Shown here one piece after another: positions 1 to 9,997 of a stretch of DNA of 64,000 bases; the first letter of the stretch is position 1; each line of letters starts with the position of its first letter. Below the pieces are notes generated by a model. The model was not told the origin of the DNA, did not search any database, and was given only the letters and a program-made list of their open reading frames with translations. Origin of the DNA: Marinilabiliales bacterium. Its GTDB lineage: Bacteria > Bacteroidota > Bacteroidia > Bacteroidales > ML635J-15. The stretch spans positions 62,001 through 126,000 of the forward strand of contig PKTB01000023.1 in the NCBI GenBank assembly GCA_002869385.1. The letters run 5' to 3'. A program made the position numbers and the translations under genes.

Positions 1-48
1 TTTTTTTTCGAAATGTTACTTTTGTTTTGAAACCAATTTTAAAAACAA

Positions 49-1218
49 ATGAAAACTACACTAACTAAATTATTAGTGCTGGTAATAGTGTTGCTTGTAC
101 CTACTGCCAGTCTTTTTGCGCAAGGAGTTCCTCAGGAAAGTCTTGCTTCTTTTTTGGAGATTGAGCAGTATAATAGAGCGATTCATATTATGGCAATGCT
201 GCTTATCGGATTCGGATTTCTAATGGTATTTATTAAGAAGTATGGGCGCTCTGCCTTAACAGCAACATTTTTGCTCGTTAGTATTTCATTGCCATTATAT
301 TTTTTAATACATACTTCAGGTCTGTTTAGTGAACATGGCTCTGAGGTGGAGGAGCTGATACTGGCAGAATTTGCAGCTGCGAGTTTGCTTATTGCGGCCG
401 GTGCTGTACTGGGACGTTTAAAAATGTACCAATATATAATTTTGGGATTATTATTTGTTCCATTTTATATGTTTAATGAGTGGATAATAGTTGAAAATGG
501 GTTTGGTATTCTTCAGAGTGGAGTTGCTGATACCGGAGGTTCTATTGTGATTCATGCTTATGGTGCATTATTTGGACTTGGCGTAGCTATGTCTATGACT
601 ACAAAAAAGGAACTTGAAGAACCTATCGAAGCTGATGCTACAAGTGATATATATTCTATTCTTGGTAGTATGGTACTTTGGGTCTTCTGGCCTAGCTTTT
701 GTGCTGCATTAGTGCCACTTGAAGCAATCCCTCATACTGTTGTAAATGTATTTTTCGCATTATGCGGTTCAACACTTATAACTTATATTGCTTCAATATC
801 TATACGATGTAAGATAAATGCTGCTGATATTGCTAATGCAGCTCTTGCAGGTGGTGTTGCTATTGGTTCAACTTGTGACCATGCAAGCCATGGTGGAGCA
901 TTGGTTATTGGTCTGATAGCAGGTGCTGTCTCTACTATTGGGTTTGCTATTATTCAGGCAAAACAACAAAAAATGATAAAAATTGTCGATACATGTGGAG
1001 TAACAAATTTACATGGAATCCCCGGTATACTTGGTGGATTTGCAGCAATGATAGTTGTTAGCGGATTAAATACAGCTGACCAACTTTCAGGTATATTTAT
1101 TACAATAGTATCTTCATTAATATTTGGATTCTTAAGTGGTAAAATAATATCAATATTTGGACATAGAAAAGTAGCTTATGTCGACGCTGAAGAGTTTATG
1201 GATGCTGAAGACGACTAA
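49..1218 (+). CDS. Rh-type ammonium channel (Amt/Rh family)
   Basis: Probable inner-membrane ammonia/ammonium channel of the Amt/Rh superfamily. The 389-residue protein starts with a cleavable signal-like segment (residues 1-25, ending SLFAQ) followed by about eleven hydrophobic helices. Family landmarks are an Asp-Gly-Gly stretch before the first pore histidine (ADTGGSIVIHAYGALFG, about residues 164-180) and a second pore histidine in NLHGIPGILGG (about residue 325). The spacing and the HGIPG wording resemble Rh proteins rather than classical AmtB. No GlnK gene is adjacent. The ATG at 49 follows a short upstream stretch. A strong hairpin lies just downstream. The family assignment is firm; the choice of Rh over Amt is inference from motif wording. 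Confidence 0.88.
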   Translation: MKTTLTKLLVLVIVLLVPTASLFAQGVPQESLASFLEIEQYNRAIHIMAMLLIGFGFLMVFIKKYGRSALTATFLLVSISLPLYFLIHTSGLFSEHGSEVEELILAEFAAASLLIAAGAVLGRLKMYQYIILGLLFVPFYMFNEWIIVENGFGILQSGVADTGGSIVIHAYGALFGLGVAMSMTTKKELEEPIEADATSDIYSILGSMVLWVFWPSFCAALVPLEAIPHTVVNVFFALCGSTLITYIASISIRCKINAADIANAALAGGVAIGSTCDHASHGGALVIGLIAGAVSTIGFAIIQAKQQKMIKIVDTCGVTNLHGIPGILGGFAAMIVVSGLNTADQLSGIFITIVSSLIFGFLSGKIISIFGHRKVAYVDAEEFMDAEDD

Positions 1219-1231
1219 TTATTTATATGGA

Positions 1232-1292
1232 GCAAAGAGCATAGGTCTAATTATATGACATAATAGACTCCATGCTCTTTGCATCATTTTTT
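1232..1292 (+). terminator. Long hairpin terminator after the Rh channel gene
   Basis: Perfect 11-bp inverted repeat gcaaagagcat (1232-1242) / atgctctttgc (1272-1282), with an inner 5-bp stem (gtcta 1245-1249 / tagac 1264-1268), followed by a T-rich run ending near 1292. It sits between two convergent genes, 14 bp after the stop of the first, and may serve as its intrinsic terminator. Confidence 0.75.
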
Positions 1293-1355
1293 ATTAATTG
1301 TTTTATCTGTATTTTCGGAAATACTTATCTAAATAATAGATTTATCTTATAAAAT

Positions 1356-1925
1356 TTAAATTCTTCCTTCAATTTTCTTCCAGTCAACTAATTCCCAGAA
1401 GTTTTCGATATACTTAGGCCTTAGGTTTTGATAATCAAGATAATAAGCGTGTTCCCAAACATCGCAGGTAAGGATAGGTTTGTGTCCTTCTGTTAATGGA
1501 GAGCCTGCATTTGATGTCCCGGTGATTTTTAATTGTCCGTTATCAAGAACTAACCAAGCCCAACCTGAGCCAAATAATGTAGCGGCTTTTGTACTGAATT
1601 CTTCTTTGAACTTTTCGAATGATCCAAATGTCTCATTAATCATTTCTGCAAGTTTTCCGCTAGGAGCAGATTGTGGATTTGGGCCAAAACCTTCCCAGTA
1701 AAAAGTATGATTCCAAACTTGTGCAGCATTGTTGAAAATTCCACCTTCTGATGTTTTGATTATTTCTTCAAGAGTTTTACCAGCATAATCTGTACCTTCA
1801 ATTAAACCGTTTAATTTATTTACATATACCTGATGGTGTTTTGTGTAATGAAACTCAACAGTTTTTGCTGAAATTTTAGGTTCTAATGAGTTAAATTCGT
1901 AAGGTAATTTTGGTAATTCAAACAT
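1356..1925 (-). CDS. sodB: Iron superoxide dismutase
   Basis: Cytoplasmic superoxide dismutase of the Fe/Mn family (189 residues, normal length) converting superoxide to peroxide and oxygen. Metal ligands are visible: His26 (FHYTKHH), His73 (VWNHTFYW), Asp155 and His159 (DVWEHAYY). Gln69 in NNAAQVWNH is the residue that marks iron-type or cambialistic enzymes, while Mn enzymes usually carry a glutamine at a later position. The gene is monocistronic and convergent with the upstream Rh channel gene. The ATG at 1925 gives the conserved start MFELPKLPYEF. Confidence 0.95.
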   Translation of the reverse strand: MFELPKLPYEFNSLEPKISAKTVEFHYTKHHQVYVNKLNGLIEGTDYAGKTLEEIIKTSEGGIFNNAAQVWNHTFYWEGFGPNPQSAPSGKLAEMINETFGSFEKFKEEFSTKAATLFGSGWAWLVLDNGQLKITGTSNAGSPLTEGHKPILTCDVWEHAYYLDYQNLRPKYIENFWELVDWKKIEGRI

Positions 1926-2056
1926 GTTTCTTTCGTTTTAAGGTTAAACAATTTTGTTCCGTGTGTGAAACATCTAATATACAAAAATGTTTAGAGAAAG
2001 AGTATGTTTATTTATAATTTAGAATTATTAAAGAAATCAGATGTGAATACAATTAT

Positions 2057-3586
2057 TTATGCCGGATAAGTCAATGGTCCTGCTGGTCCTAATGGAAGTC
2101 CAATCCATAACCATAATACAAGCATTAGTGTCCATACAATAAAGAATACGAATGAATATGGCATCATAGTCGCGACTACAGTACCTATACCGGCTTTTTT
2201 ATCATACTTTTGAATAAATGCGATTATTAATGCAAAGAAACTCATCATTGGAGAAATGATATTAGTTACACTGTCACCAATACGATAGCAAACTTGTGTT
2301 AATTCGGGAGAATAACCTAAAAGCATAAACATTGGAATAAAAATAGGTGCTAAAAGCGCCCATTTTGCCGATGCAGAACCCATTACGAGATTTATCAAGC
2401 CTGATAGAAGTACAAACAAAATCATCAGAGGTATAAGTCCCAGATTTAATGACATTATGCCGTTAGCACCTTCAACAGCTATTACCAAGCCCAGATTACT
2501 CCAGTTAAAATATGCAACAAATTGTGCAGCAAAGAAAACCAAAACAATATATGCGCCCAGTGACTTTGCTGAGTCTGCCATTGCATTCATTACATCAGAA
2601 TCGTTTTTGAACTTTTTAGTCGCAATTCCATAAACTATTCCGCATAAAGCAGCCCAAACAAATAGTATTTCAACAACACCTTTGAGGACAGGCGATTTTA
2701 AAAGACTACCTTCTTCTCCACGGAGAATTCCATCAGCAGGAATAAGTCCGGCTAGTAATATGCCGCCAAAAACTAAACTGACATATAGTGCCCATCTCAT
2801 TCCTTTTTTCTCATCTTTGGTCAGCTTTTCTATTTTTTTATCATCTTCATCAATTTCGCCTTTGTATTCTCCAAATCTTGGAGCAACGATTTTTTCGGTT
2901 ACCCAGGTTCCTGCTATGGCAATAATAAATGTGCTGACAATCATAAAATAATAATTGGCAGTTGGGTTAACAACATAAGTTGGGTAGATTATTTGAGCAG
3001 CTTCTGTAGAAAGTCCAGCTAGCAGAGGGTCAATTGTTCCAAGAATCAGATTTGCACTATATCCACCACTAACACCTGCAAAAGCAGCAGCCATACCTAC
3101 AATAGGATGTCGTTTTGCAGCAATGAATATAACTGCACCTAATGGCACTAACAAAACATAACCCACACTTGAAGCCATATTTGACATTATTCCTGCAAAA
3201 ACAAGAACAAATGTTAATAATTTCGCAGGTGCAGCAAGTACAAGCTTTCTGATTAATGCATTTATTAATCCTGATCTTTCTGCCAGTCCAATGCCAAGCA
3301 TAGCTACAATAACAATTCCTAATGGAGCAAAATCAGTAAAATTGCTAACCATTTTTGTTATAATCTCATGTAAGTGTTCCTTCTCAAACAGATTGACAAC
3401 TCTAATTTCTTCTCCTGTTCCTGGATGAGCTACACTTACACCCATAGAACTGAAAATTGCGGATAGAATTAATACTGTAACTGCGAATATTCCGAATAGC
3501 AATGCCGGATGTGGTAAAGCATTTACTACTTTCTCAACACTATTTAGAAACCCTCCAAGGAGAGAAATTTTTCTCTTCTTTTTCAT
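2057..3586 (-). CDS. AbgT-family transporter
   Basis: Inner-membrane transporter of the AbgT family (509 residues, about eleven to thirteen hydrophobic segments). Characterised members move p-aminobenzoyl-glutamate or export sulfonamide-type antimetabolites. Family features visible are the N-terminal VVNALPHPALLFG, the re-entrant region with SGVINLVMGS-like wording (LLSGLINLVMGSASAKWA), and ISPMMSFFALIIAF near the C-terminus. The charged start MKKKRKISLLGGFLN fits the family. No abgA/abgB amidase is adjacent, so substrate use cannot be inferred from context. Confidence 0.92.
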   Translation of the reverse strand: MKKKRKISLLGGFLNSVEKVVNALPHPALLFGIFAVTVLILSAIFSSMGVSVAHPGTGEEIRVVNLFEKEHLHEIITKMVSNFTDFAPLGIVIVAMLGIGLAERSGLINALIRKLVLAAPAKLLTFVLVFAGIMSNMASSVGYVLLVPLGAVIFIAAKRHPIVGMAAAFAGVSGGYSANLILGTIDPLLAGLSTEAAQIIYPTYVVNPTANYYFMIVSTFIIAIAGTWVTEKIVAPRFGEYKGEIDEDDKKIEKLTKDEKKGMRWALYVSLVFGGILLAGLIPADGILRGEEGSLLKSPVLKGVVEILFVWAALCGIVYGIATKKFKNDSDVMNAMADSAKSLGAYIVLVFFAAQFVAYFNWSNLGLVIAVEGANGIMSLNLGLIPLMILFVLLSGLINLVMGSASAKWALLAPIFIPMFMLLGYSPELTQVCYRIGDSVTNIISPMMSFFALIIAFIQKYDKKAGIGTVVATMMPYSFVFFIVWTLMLVLWLWIGLPLGPAGPLTYPA

Positions 3587-3686
3587 TTTTACTGCACTTT
3601 TGCTACAAATATGTAAACAATACAGTTTTATGCAAAGAATTGTTTAAAAAATACTACCAAACTTATGTTAATACGGAGTAAATTAG

Positions 3687-4472
3687 CTATAAAAACGATT
3701 TAATAACTCTAAGATTATGAGTGTATCGCTTTAATGCCTTATTGTAGATTCCGGAGTGATCAATTGTATCGATTCTTACTTTACCTGAAGCGTGAATAAT
3801 TCTAGAACTGTCAAGGATAATACCGACATGAGTAATATTACCTTCTTCATTATCGAAAAATGCAAGGTCGCCAGATTGAGCTTCAGATAGAAAATTTAAG
3901 GTTGTCCCGCCTGCGATTTGTTGTGATGCATCTCTTGGAATAAGTTTACCGGCTAATCTAAACAACAACTGAGTAAAACCTGAACAATCAATTCCCCAGG
4001 CAGTTCGTCCACCCCAAAGATATGGTGTGTTCATATATTCAATTGCAGTATCAGAAATTATATCCCTAGCACTTCGATTATCTTCAATTTTTAAATTATT
4101 AAAATTACTGTATTTGTTTGATAAGATGATAAACTCATCCTTTGTTTTGGATTCAGTTGGTAATACAGCACCTGCCGGAATATTAATTTGATATTTTGAA
4201 TTTACTGTCAGACTAAAATCTTTTTGCCTGCAGAAATTCATATCTAAAACATAATCTGAATTAAAGTCTTCCACATCATCAAGAAATGTAATGACATTTG
4301 TATCTACCCAACCTTCATAATTGTCGTTTATCAATCTGACTTTTGTCCAATCTGATCTATGAATAAGAATCTCAACATATTCCCCGAAAAGTATTTGGTT
4401 AATAATTTCAGATTTATGAGACATTCCTGCCCGTAATGGGATGAAAGTATTTTCGCAAATTCCGATTTTCAT
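3687..4472 (-). CDS. NlpC/P60 cell-wall peptidase with N-terminal SH3-like domains
   Basis: Peptidoglycan endopeptidase, probably cleaving gamma-D-glutamyl-diamino acid bonds in recycled or mature peptides. Residues 1-120 hold SH3-like segments (GEYVEILIHRSDWTKVRL...GWVDTNVI). The NlpC/P60 domain occupies residues 135-261 with catalytic Cys163 (WGIDCSGF), His215 (NITHVGIIL) and a third polar residue His227 (RIIHASG). The architecture matches YkfC-like enzymes of Bacteroidota. No signal peptide is visible, which suggests cytoplasmic recycling of muropeptides, though this is inference. The gene is divergent from the pgpH-like gene across a 184-bp spacer. Confidence 0.9.
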   Translation of the reverse strand: MKIGICENTFIPLRAGMSHKSEIINQILFGEYVEILIHRSDWTKVRLINDNYEGWVDTNVITFLDDVEDFNSDYVLDMNFCRQKDFSLTVNSKYQINIPAGAVLPTESKTKDEFIILSNKYSNFNNLKIEDNRSARDIISDTAIEYMNTPYLWGGRTAWGIDCSGFTQLLFRLAGKLIPRDASQQIAGGTTLNFLSEAQSGDLAFFDNEEGNITHVGIILDSSRIIHASGKVRIDTIDHSGIYNKALKRYTHNLRVIKSFL

Positions 4473-4656
4473 GTTAATTACATTTACAAATTCAAAGTTA
4501 TTTAGTATTGACGGATTATCATCATAAATAAACGCTTTTTTTTAACAGCCTGTTGTCAAAACATTTTTTTTGTTTGTAAGTTCTTCTAATAGACAAAATA
4601 TCAATTGGATAAACAGGCTTTAATAAGATTTTTTATCTTTACAAAAAAATTTGGAA

Positions 4657-6777
4657 ATGAAATTTAAGAAGTACTCAGTTATAGTCTATGCAATATTACT
4701 ATTCTTATTAAGTGTTGCATTTGTTGTTTATCTATTTCCAAAAGAGAAGAAATTCCAATATTCTTTCTCGGAGGGTAGCCCATGGTTGCATGATGATTTA
4801 ATGGCACCTTTTGATTTTCCTGTATATAAATCAGAATCAGAATTAAAAGAGGAAAAAGACAGTATCAAAGAGAACTTTATTCCGTATTTTATTAAGGATA
4901 CATTAATGCTTAAGGTTAATGCTGTTGATTATATTTCAGAATTAGAAAAGATTTGGACCGAAGATATCATGATAAAAATTAATGATTATGATATCAATAC
5001 GTTTGAAGAGAATCTTCTAATTAAGAAATTTGACCTTTATAAGATATTTCTCGAGAGCTTTATAGACGACGCATATAAAAAATGTGTAGTTAGCATTCCT
5101 GATACAGTAGAAGATTCTGATAAATTTAGATTTTTTCTATATAAGGCGAGTGTTAGTAAACTTTATTATGCTAATAGTTTTATCGCGCATAAAGATTTTA
5201 AAGATGAATTAAGCGAACAGTACAGAAATTCAGGCTTAATGCATATTGATTCATTAACAGGTTACAATATCAGGAATTATATTTCCAAGAATCAATTGCC
5301 TGCAAATGTTTATTACGACAAAGATCTTAGTAATGGAATTCTGGAAAGTCAACTCGATGCTGTTTCTACATCAAGAGGAATGGTTCAAAAAGGGGAGTTA
5401 ATTATTCTTAAAGGAAATATTGTCAGTGAATATGAGAATAAAGTCTTGTTGTCCTTAAAGAAGGAAGTAGAAGCTGATGATTCAGATGTAAATCATTATT
5501 TAATCAGCGTAGGGGTCTCATTATTATTCCTAAGTTTATATCTGATATTATTTCTCTATCTGTATTATCACGATCGTAAGGTATTGACAAGCTTTAAGGC
5601 AAATACATTCTTTGCTTTACAAATGCTTTTATTAATTGGTAGTGTATTAGGAGTATTTTATTACACAGAAATAAGTATTAATGTAATTCCGTTTGCATTA
5701 TTCCCATTGCTTTTATTTACATTTTATCGGTTTAATGTATCTTTTATAGTTTATTTTGCATCGATTCTGATAGCAGGATTTTTTGCTCCCGATTCTTTTG
5801 AATTTGTTTTCATTCAATCGATTGTTGGAATGATAGCAATGTATAGTCTTAAGAATACAAGAAAGAGAAGCCAGATTTTTATAAGCATGATATATGTGTT
5901 TATAACATATTTGCTATTACATTCCGGTTTTGTTTTAATGCGTCAGGGAGAATTTACAGATTTAATGACAACCGATGTTTATCTTTATGGAATTAGTTCA
6001 GTTCTTTTAGTACTATATCTACCAATAGTTTATTTGTATGAGAAACTCTTTAGTTTCCTTTCAGATTTTACTTTAATGGAGTTAAGCGATACAAATAATC
6101 CTGCATTAAGGCATCTTGCTGAAAAAACACCTGGAACTTTCCAACATTCTGTTCAGGTAGCTAATTTGGTTGAATCGGTTACAGCTGAGTTAGGTGGGAA
6201 TTCTCTATTGGCAAGAACCGGTGCTCTCTATCATGATTTAGGAAAGTCTGCACATCCGGAGTATTTTATCGAAAACCAAAGTGGAAACAATATACACGAT
6301 AAACTTGGATTGGAAGAAAGTGCTCAAAGAATTATTTCTCATGTTAATGCAGGTGTTGAATTAGCCAGAAAATATAAATTGCCAAATCAGGTAATTAATT
6401 TTATTACTATGCATCATGGCGATAGTGTAACAAAGTACTTTTATAATTCCTGGATAAATGAAAATCCCGGTAAACAAGTTGACATTACTAAATTTCAATA
6501 TCCCGGCCCAAAACCCGATTCTATAGAAACAGTTGTTATGATGATGGCTGATGCAATAGAGGCGGCATCAAGGACATTAAAAGTATATACACCAGAATCA
6601 ATAGAAAAGCTTGTTGGTGCTATAATTGACGGTCAGTTAAATGATGGGCAATATGATAATGTTGACATTACAATGCGTCAGATTTCTACCGCAAAAAAGA
6701 TTTTTACAGAGAAAATTAGTAATATTTATCACTCACGAATTGTTTATCCTGAGATAAATGATAAAAAACAGCAATAA
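4657..6777 (+). CDS. 7TMR-HD family phosphodiesterase (PgpH-like, c-di-AMP)
   Basis: Membrane phosphodiesterase predicted to hydrolyse cyclic di-AMP. The N-terminus has one membrane anchor (residues about 8-25) followed by an extracytoplasmic 7TMR-HDED domain (about 45-280), then seven membrane segments (about 285-465), then a cytoplasmic HD domain (about 475-690). The HD signature includes TFQHSVQVANLV, ALYHDLGK (His526, Asp527) and HHGDS. I chose the ATG at 4657 rather than the TTG at 4651 because it gives the usual MKFKKY basic start. The organisation is that of PgpH proteins. Substrate assignment is by family only, since no diadenylate cyclase gene is present in the window. Confidence 0.9.
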   Translation: MKFKKYSVIVYAILLFLLSVAFVVYLFPKEKKFQYSFSEGSPWLHDDLMAPFDFPVYKSESELKEEKDSIKENFIPYFIKDTLMLKVNAVDYISELEKIWTEDIMIKINDYDINTFEENLLIKKFDLYKIFLESFIDDAYKKCVVSIPDTVEDSDKFRFFLYKASVSKLYYANSFIAHKDFKDELSEQYRNSGLMHIDSLTGYNIRNYISKNQLPANVYYDKDLSNGILESQLDAVSTSRGMVQKGELIILKGNIVSEYENKVLLSLKKEVEADDSDVNHYLISVGVSLLFLSLYLILFLYLYYHDRKVLTSFKANTFFALQMLLLIGSVLGVFYYTEISINVIPFALFPLLLFTFYRFNVSFIVYFASILIAGFFAPDSFEFVFIQSIVGMIAMYSLKNTRKRSQIFISMIYVFITYLLLHSGFVLMRQGEFTDLMTTDVYLYGISSVLLVLYLPIVYLYEKLFSFLSDFTLMELSDTNNPALRHLAEKTPGTFQHSVQVANLVESVTAELGGNSLLARTGALYHDLGKSAHPEYFIENQSGNNIHDKLGLEESAQRIISHVNAGVELARKYKLPNQVINFITMHHGDSVTKYFYNSWINENPGKQVDITKFQYPGPKPDSIETVVMMMADAIEAASRTLKVYTPESIEKLVGAIIDGQLNDGQYDNVDITMRQISTAKKIFTEKISNIYHSRIVYPEINDKKQQ

Positions 6778-6824
6778 AAACAATATATTTGCAGGCTTTG
6801 TGTTATAAACATGTTTTATAACTT

Positions 6825-9293
6825 ATGTTGAAAATTAAAGGAATATTTATATTGTTTTTTGTCCTCACAGCAGTAATGTTAGTGGGGCAGAATGCTACCA
6901 TATCAGGTTATGTATATGACGCAAAAGCGAAACCAATTCAGTTTGTTAATGTAAGCGTTGTAGATAAGTCTTTAGGGACAGCAACGGATAAGTATGGTTT
7001 TTATAAAATTACTGTTCCGGCAGGAGAGCAAATTCAGATTAAATTTTCATCTGTATCATACGAAACTCATATTGAAGATTTAACTCTTGAGTCTGGTAAA
7101 CGAATAAAGTTAGATATTTATCTCAAGGAAGCATACACAATTTTGCCCGAAGCAAATATTAATGCCAATTCTGATAGGTTTATTCCTGCTACACGGCTTA
7201 ATCCTGAAATTTCACTAAATATTCCTACACCCGGGGGGTTTATAGATATATTAAAATCATTACCTTCAGTTTCTTCAAATAATGAGCTAAGTTCACAATA
7301 CAATGTTCGAGGTGGAAATTTTGACGAGAACTTGATTTTTGTTAATGATATTGAGATATACAGACCCTTGTTAATTCGTTCAGGACAGCAGGAAGGCTTA
7401 AGCTTTATTAATTCTGATATGGTTTCTGCTATTGTTTTCTCTGCAGGTGGTTTTGAAGCAAAATACGGAGATAAAATGTCTTCGGTTCTTGATATAAAAT
7501 ATCGTAAACCAAAGGAATTTGGAGGTAATGTAACTGCCAGTCTTTTAGGAACAAATGTTCATATTGAAGGTACAAGTAAAGATCATCTTTTTAAATATAA
7601 TACAGGACTACGTTATAAAACAACAAAGTATCTATTAAGCTCTATGGATATGATGGGACGTTATGATCCTACTTATCTTGATTTTCAGGCATATTTAACT
7701 TACGATGTCAGTGATAAATTTGAGTTGTCATTTTTGGGTAATATCAGTAATAATACATTTAGCTTTATTCCTGAAGACAGAGAAACATCATGGGGGACTT
7801 TAAACGAGGCTCTAAAAATTATGATGTATTTTGAAGGTCAGGAACTGGATAGATTTCAAAATATTACAGGCGCATTTACCGGAACATATCAACCAAGAGA
7901 CAGTATGACAATGAAATTTATTGTTTCGGGTTATTATACAAGAGAGCAGGAGACTTATGATATTCTTGGTCAGTATTTTCTAAATGAATTAGATAAACAA
8001 CTAGGCTAAGATAATCTTGGCGATTCTGTTGCAAATATCGGGGTAGGTTCATTTTTAAATCATGCGCGAAATGATTTAGAAGGATATGTTATTTCATCAA
8101 AATATCTAGCCGATTATAAAACAGGTGACCATAACCTTACCTGTGGTGCAAAATATAATTTCGAAATGTTTAATTACCAGGTTTGGGAATGGAATATGAT
8201 TGACTCTGCAGGTTATTCAATGCCCTATCCAATGGATGATAACCCTGCTGACAGAGATTTGGTACCATTATATTTTACTGATTTAACAGGTATGGATATC
8301 CTTAGTAACAGATTAAGTGCGTTTGTGCAGGATGCATACCATATTAAGCTCGATAGTGCAGCGTTCTCTCTTGGTGGTGGTGTTAGACTAAACTATTGGG
8401 ATTTCAATAATGAATTTTTAGTGAGTCCTCGCTTAAATGCAGGATTAAAACCAAACTGGGAAAAAGATATTGTCTTTAGATTTTCTACAGTACTTTATCA
8501 TCAACCACCTTTCTTTAAAGAAGTTCGAAGGCTAGACGGAACCTTAAATCATGATATAAAAGCTCAATCATCATTTCATGTTGTTTTAGGAAGTGATTAC
8601 GAGTTTACAGCCTGGAATAGACCATTTAAACTTGTCACAGAGCTTTATTATAAGTATATGTACAATCTGATCCCTTATGATGTAGATAATGTAAGAATCA
8701 GATATTATGGCGAAAATATTGCTCATGGTTATGCTGCAGGGGTAGAAGCAAAGGTTAATGGTGAGTTTGTACCCGGCACAGAATCTTGGATAAGTATTGC
8801 ATTTATGCAGACACAAGAAGACCTTGATGGAGACTCCTATACTCAATCAAATGAAGACGGAAGTATTGATACAATCTATCCGGGGTTTATCACAAGACCA
8901 ACTGACCAGAGATTAAATTTTGGAATTTATTTCCAGGATTATATTCCAAATAACCCAACCTGGCAGTTACATTTGAATTTATTATTTGGAACAGGCTTGC
9001 CTTTTGGACCTCCAAACAGCGAAAGATATATGGCAACAGCCCGTATGAATCCTTATCGTCGTGTCGATTTAGGTTTGTCAAAGCGTTTACATACGAATGA
9101 GAAGGAAATGCCTGAAACTAGTGTTTGGAGACATTTCGAAAGTATCTGGCTAAACCTCGAAGTATTTAACTTACTCGATATTAATAATACAATTTCCCAT
9201 ACCTGGGTTACCGATGTAAGAGGCTGGCAATACGCTGTACCAAACTACCTAACTGTAAGAAGGCTTAATCTAAAATTGATTGTTAAGTTTTAA
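6825..9293 (+). CDS. TonB-dependent receptor with in-frame TAA
   Basis: Outer-membrane TonB-dependent receptor of 822 residues if the TAA at 8007-8009 (codon 395) is read through. Signal peptide residues 1-22, carboxypeptidase-D-regulatory-like domain about 25-105 (ATISGYVYDAKAKPIQFVNVSV), plug domain about 115-230 (QYNVRGGNFDENLIFVNDIEIY), then a beta-barrel ending in a hydrophobic C-terminal strand (LNLKLIVKF). The reading frame continues uninterrupted after the stop (DNLGDSVANIGVGSF), so the lesion is a point change; Ser TCA or Glu GAA would fit. It is not a SusC (no SusD neighbour). It follows the pgpH-like gene by 47 bp and overlaps the convergent thioesterase gene by 4 bp. Confidence 0.85.
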
Positions 9294-9772
9294 AACTTAT
9301 CTTTTCCAGGAAATCTATATTTATTTTTAGACTCTTCTTCGGAGAAAACGTAGAACTTTCCATTTGCTTCGCTACAAAGATTATTCTTTGCATCAAAGAT
9401 TTGAACATTTATTTCAGAAATATTTCTCCGTAAAGAGATTTCTTTGGCTTTAATAGTAATTTTACCTTCTGTAGAGTTCAGAGGTTTTTTGTATCTGCAA
9501 TTAAGCTCCATTGTAACAGCAGAGCGCCCATGTTTAACAAATACATACCATTAGGCAGCTTCATCCATTAATGTTGCCTGAATGCCACCATGAACAACGC
9601 CTTTCCAGCCATCAAATTCAGGACGAGGCTCCCATTCGCTCCATACGGAATCTTCATTAGCAAAAAACTCCATTTTTAAGCCTTGTTCGTTATGTGGTGA
9701 GCAGGCAAAGCATTTATAATCCGACTTTTCGGAAAAAGCTTCAGTGAATGCATTTTTTACTTTTAGTATCAT
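9290..9772 (-). CDS. PaaI/YbgC-type hotdog thioesterase with in-frame TAA
   Basis: Hotdog-fold acyl-CoA thioesterase-like protein of 160 residues when read across an in-frame TAA at 9551-9553 (codon 74). The N-terminal half contains CFACSPHNEQGLKMEF and the family motif GWKGVVHGGIQATLMDEAA, with the HGG loop and the catalytic-region Asp. After the stop the frame continues WYVFVKHGRSAVTMELNCRYKKPL, the usual second half of the fold. Related proteins carry a small residue (Ser, Ala, Cys) at the stop position, so TCA to TAA is likely. The acyl substrate is not known. The 3' end overlaps the convergent TonB receptor by 4 bp. Confidence 0.82.
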
Positions 9773-9882
9773 ATTGCAAAATTAAAAAAAGAGCTGTAAA
9801 ACTGTGCTCTAAAAAGTCAAAAGTGCAAAAATAGAGTTGCACCAACGTACACAGCCTAAAAATTAATTAACAAAAGGGCTTT

Positions 9883-9920
9883 ATATAGTAAATACGCACG
9901 GACGTGCGTATTTACTATAT
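9883..9920. repeat. Perfect 38-bp palindrome with 2-bp centre
   Basis: Left arm atatagtaaatacgcacg (9883-9900), centre ga (9901-9902), right arm cgtgcgtatttactatat (9903-9920). The arms are perfect complements over 18 bp, with a locally GC-rich centre in AT-rich surroundings. It lies between the thioesterase start (9772) and the protease stop (9998), separate from the protease terminator. I see no second copy in the window. It may be an operator or a mobile-element footprint. Confidence 0.85.
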
Positions 9921-9940
9921 GAGAAGAAAAAGAATTTCAT

Positions 9941-9975
9941 AAAAAAAGGTGGCTTAATTTTCATAAACCACCTTT
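9941..9975 (-). terminator. Intrinsic terminator of the trypsin-like protease gene
   Basis: Read on the minus strand: stem aaaggtgg / ccaccttt (9968-9975 and 9945-9952 on the plus strand) with a 15-nt loop followed by a run of seven T (plus-strand A at 9941-9947). It starts 22 bp after the stop of the protease gene. Confidence 0.85.
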
Positions 9976-9997
9976 CAGAAAATTCATAAGCTTATCT

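Noticed and set aside
4547..4619. Operator pair agcctgtt / aacaggct between the NlpC and pgpH-like genes
   Set aside because: Only 8 bp per arm, 57 bp apart, with no extension. This is expected by chance in AT-rich DNA.
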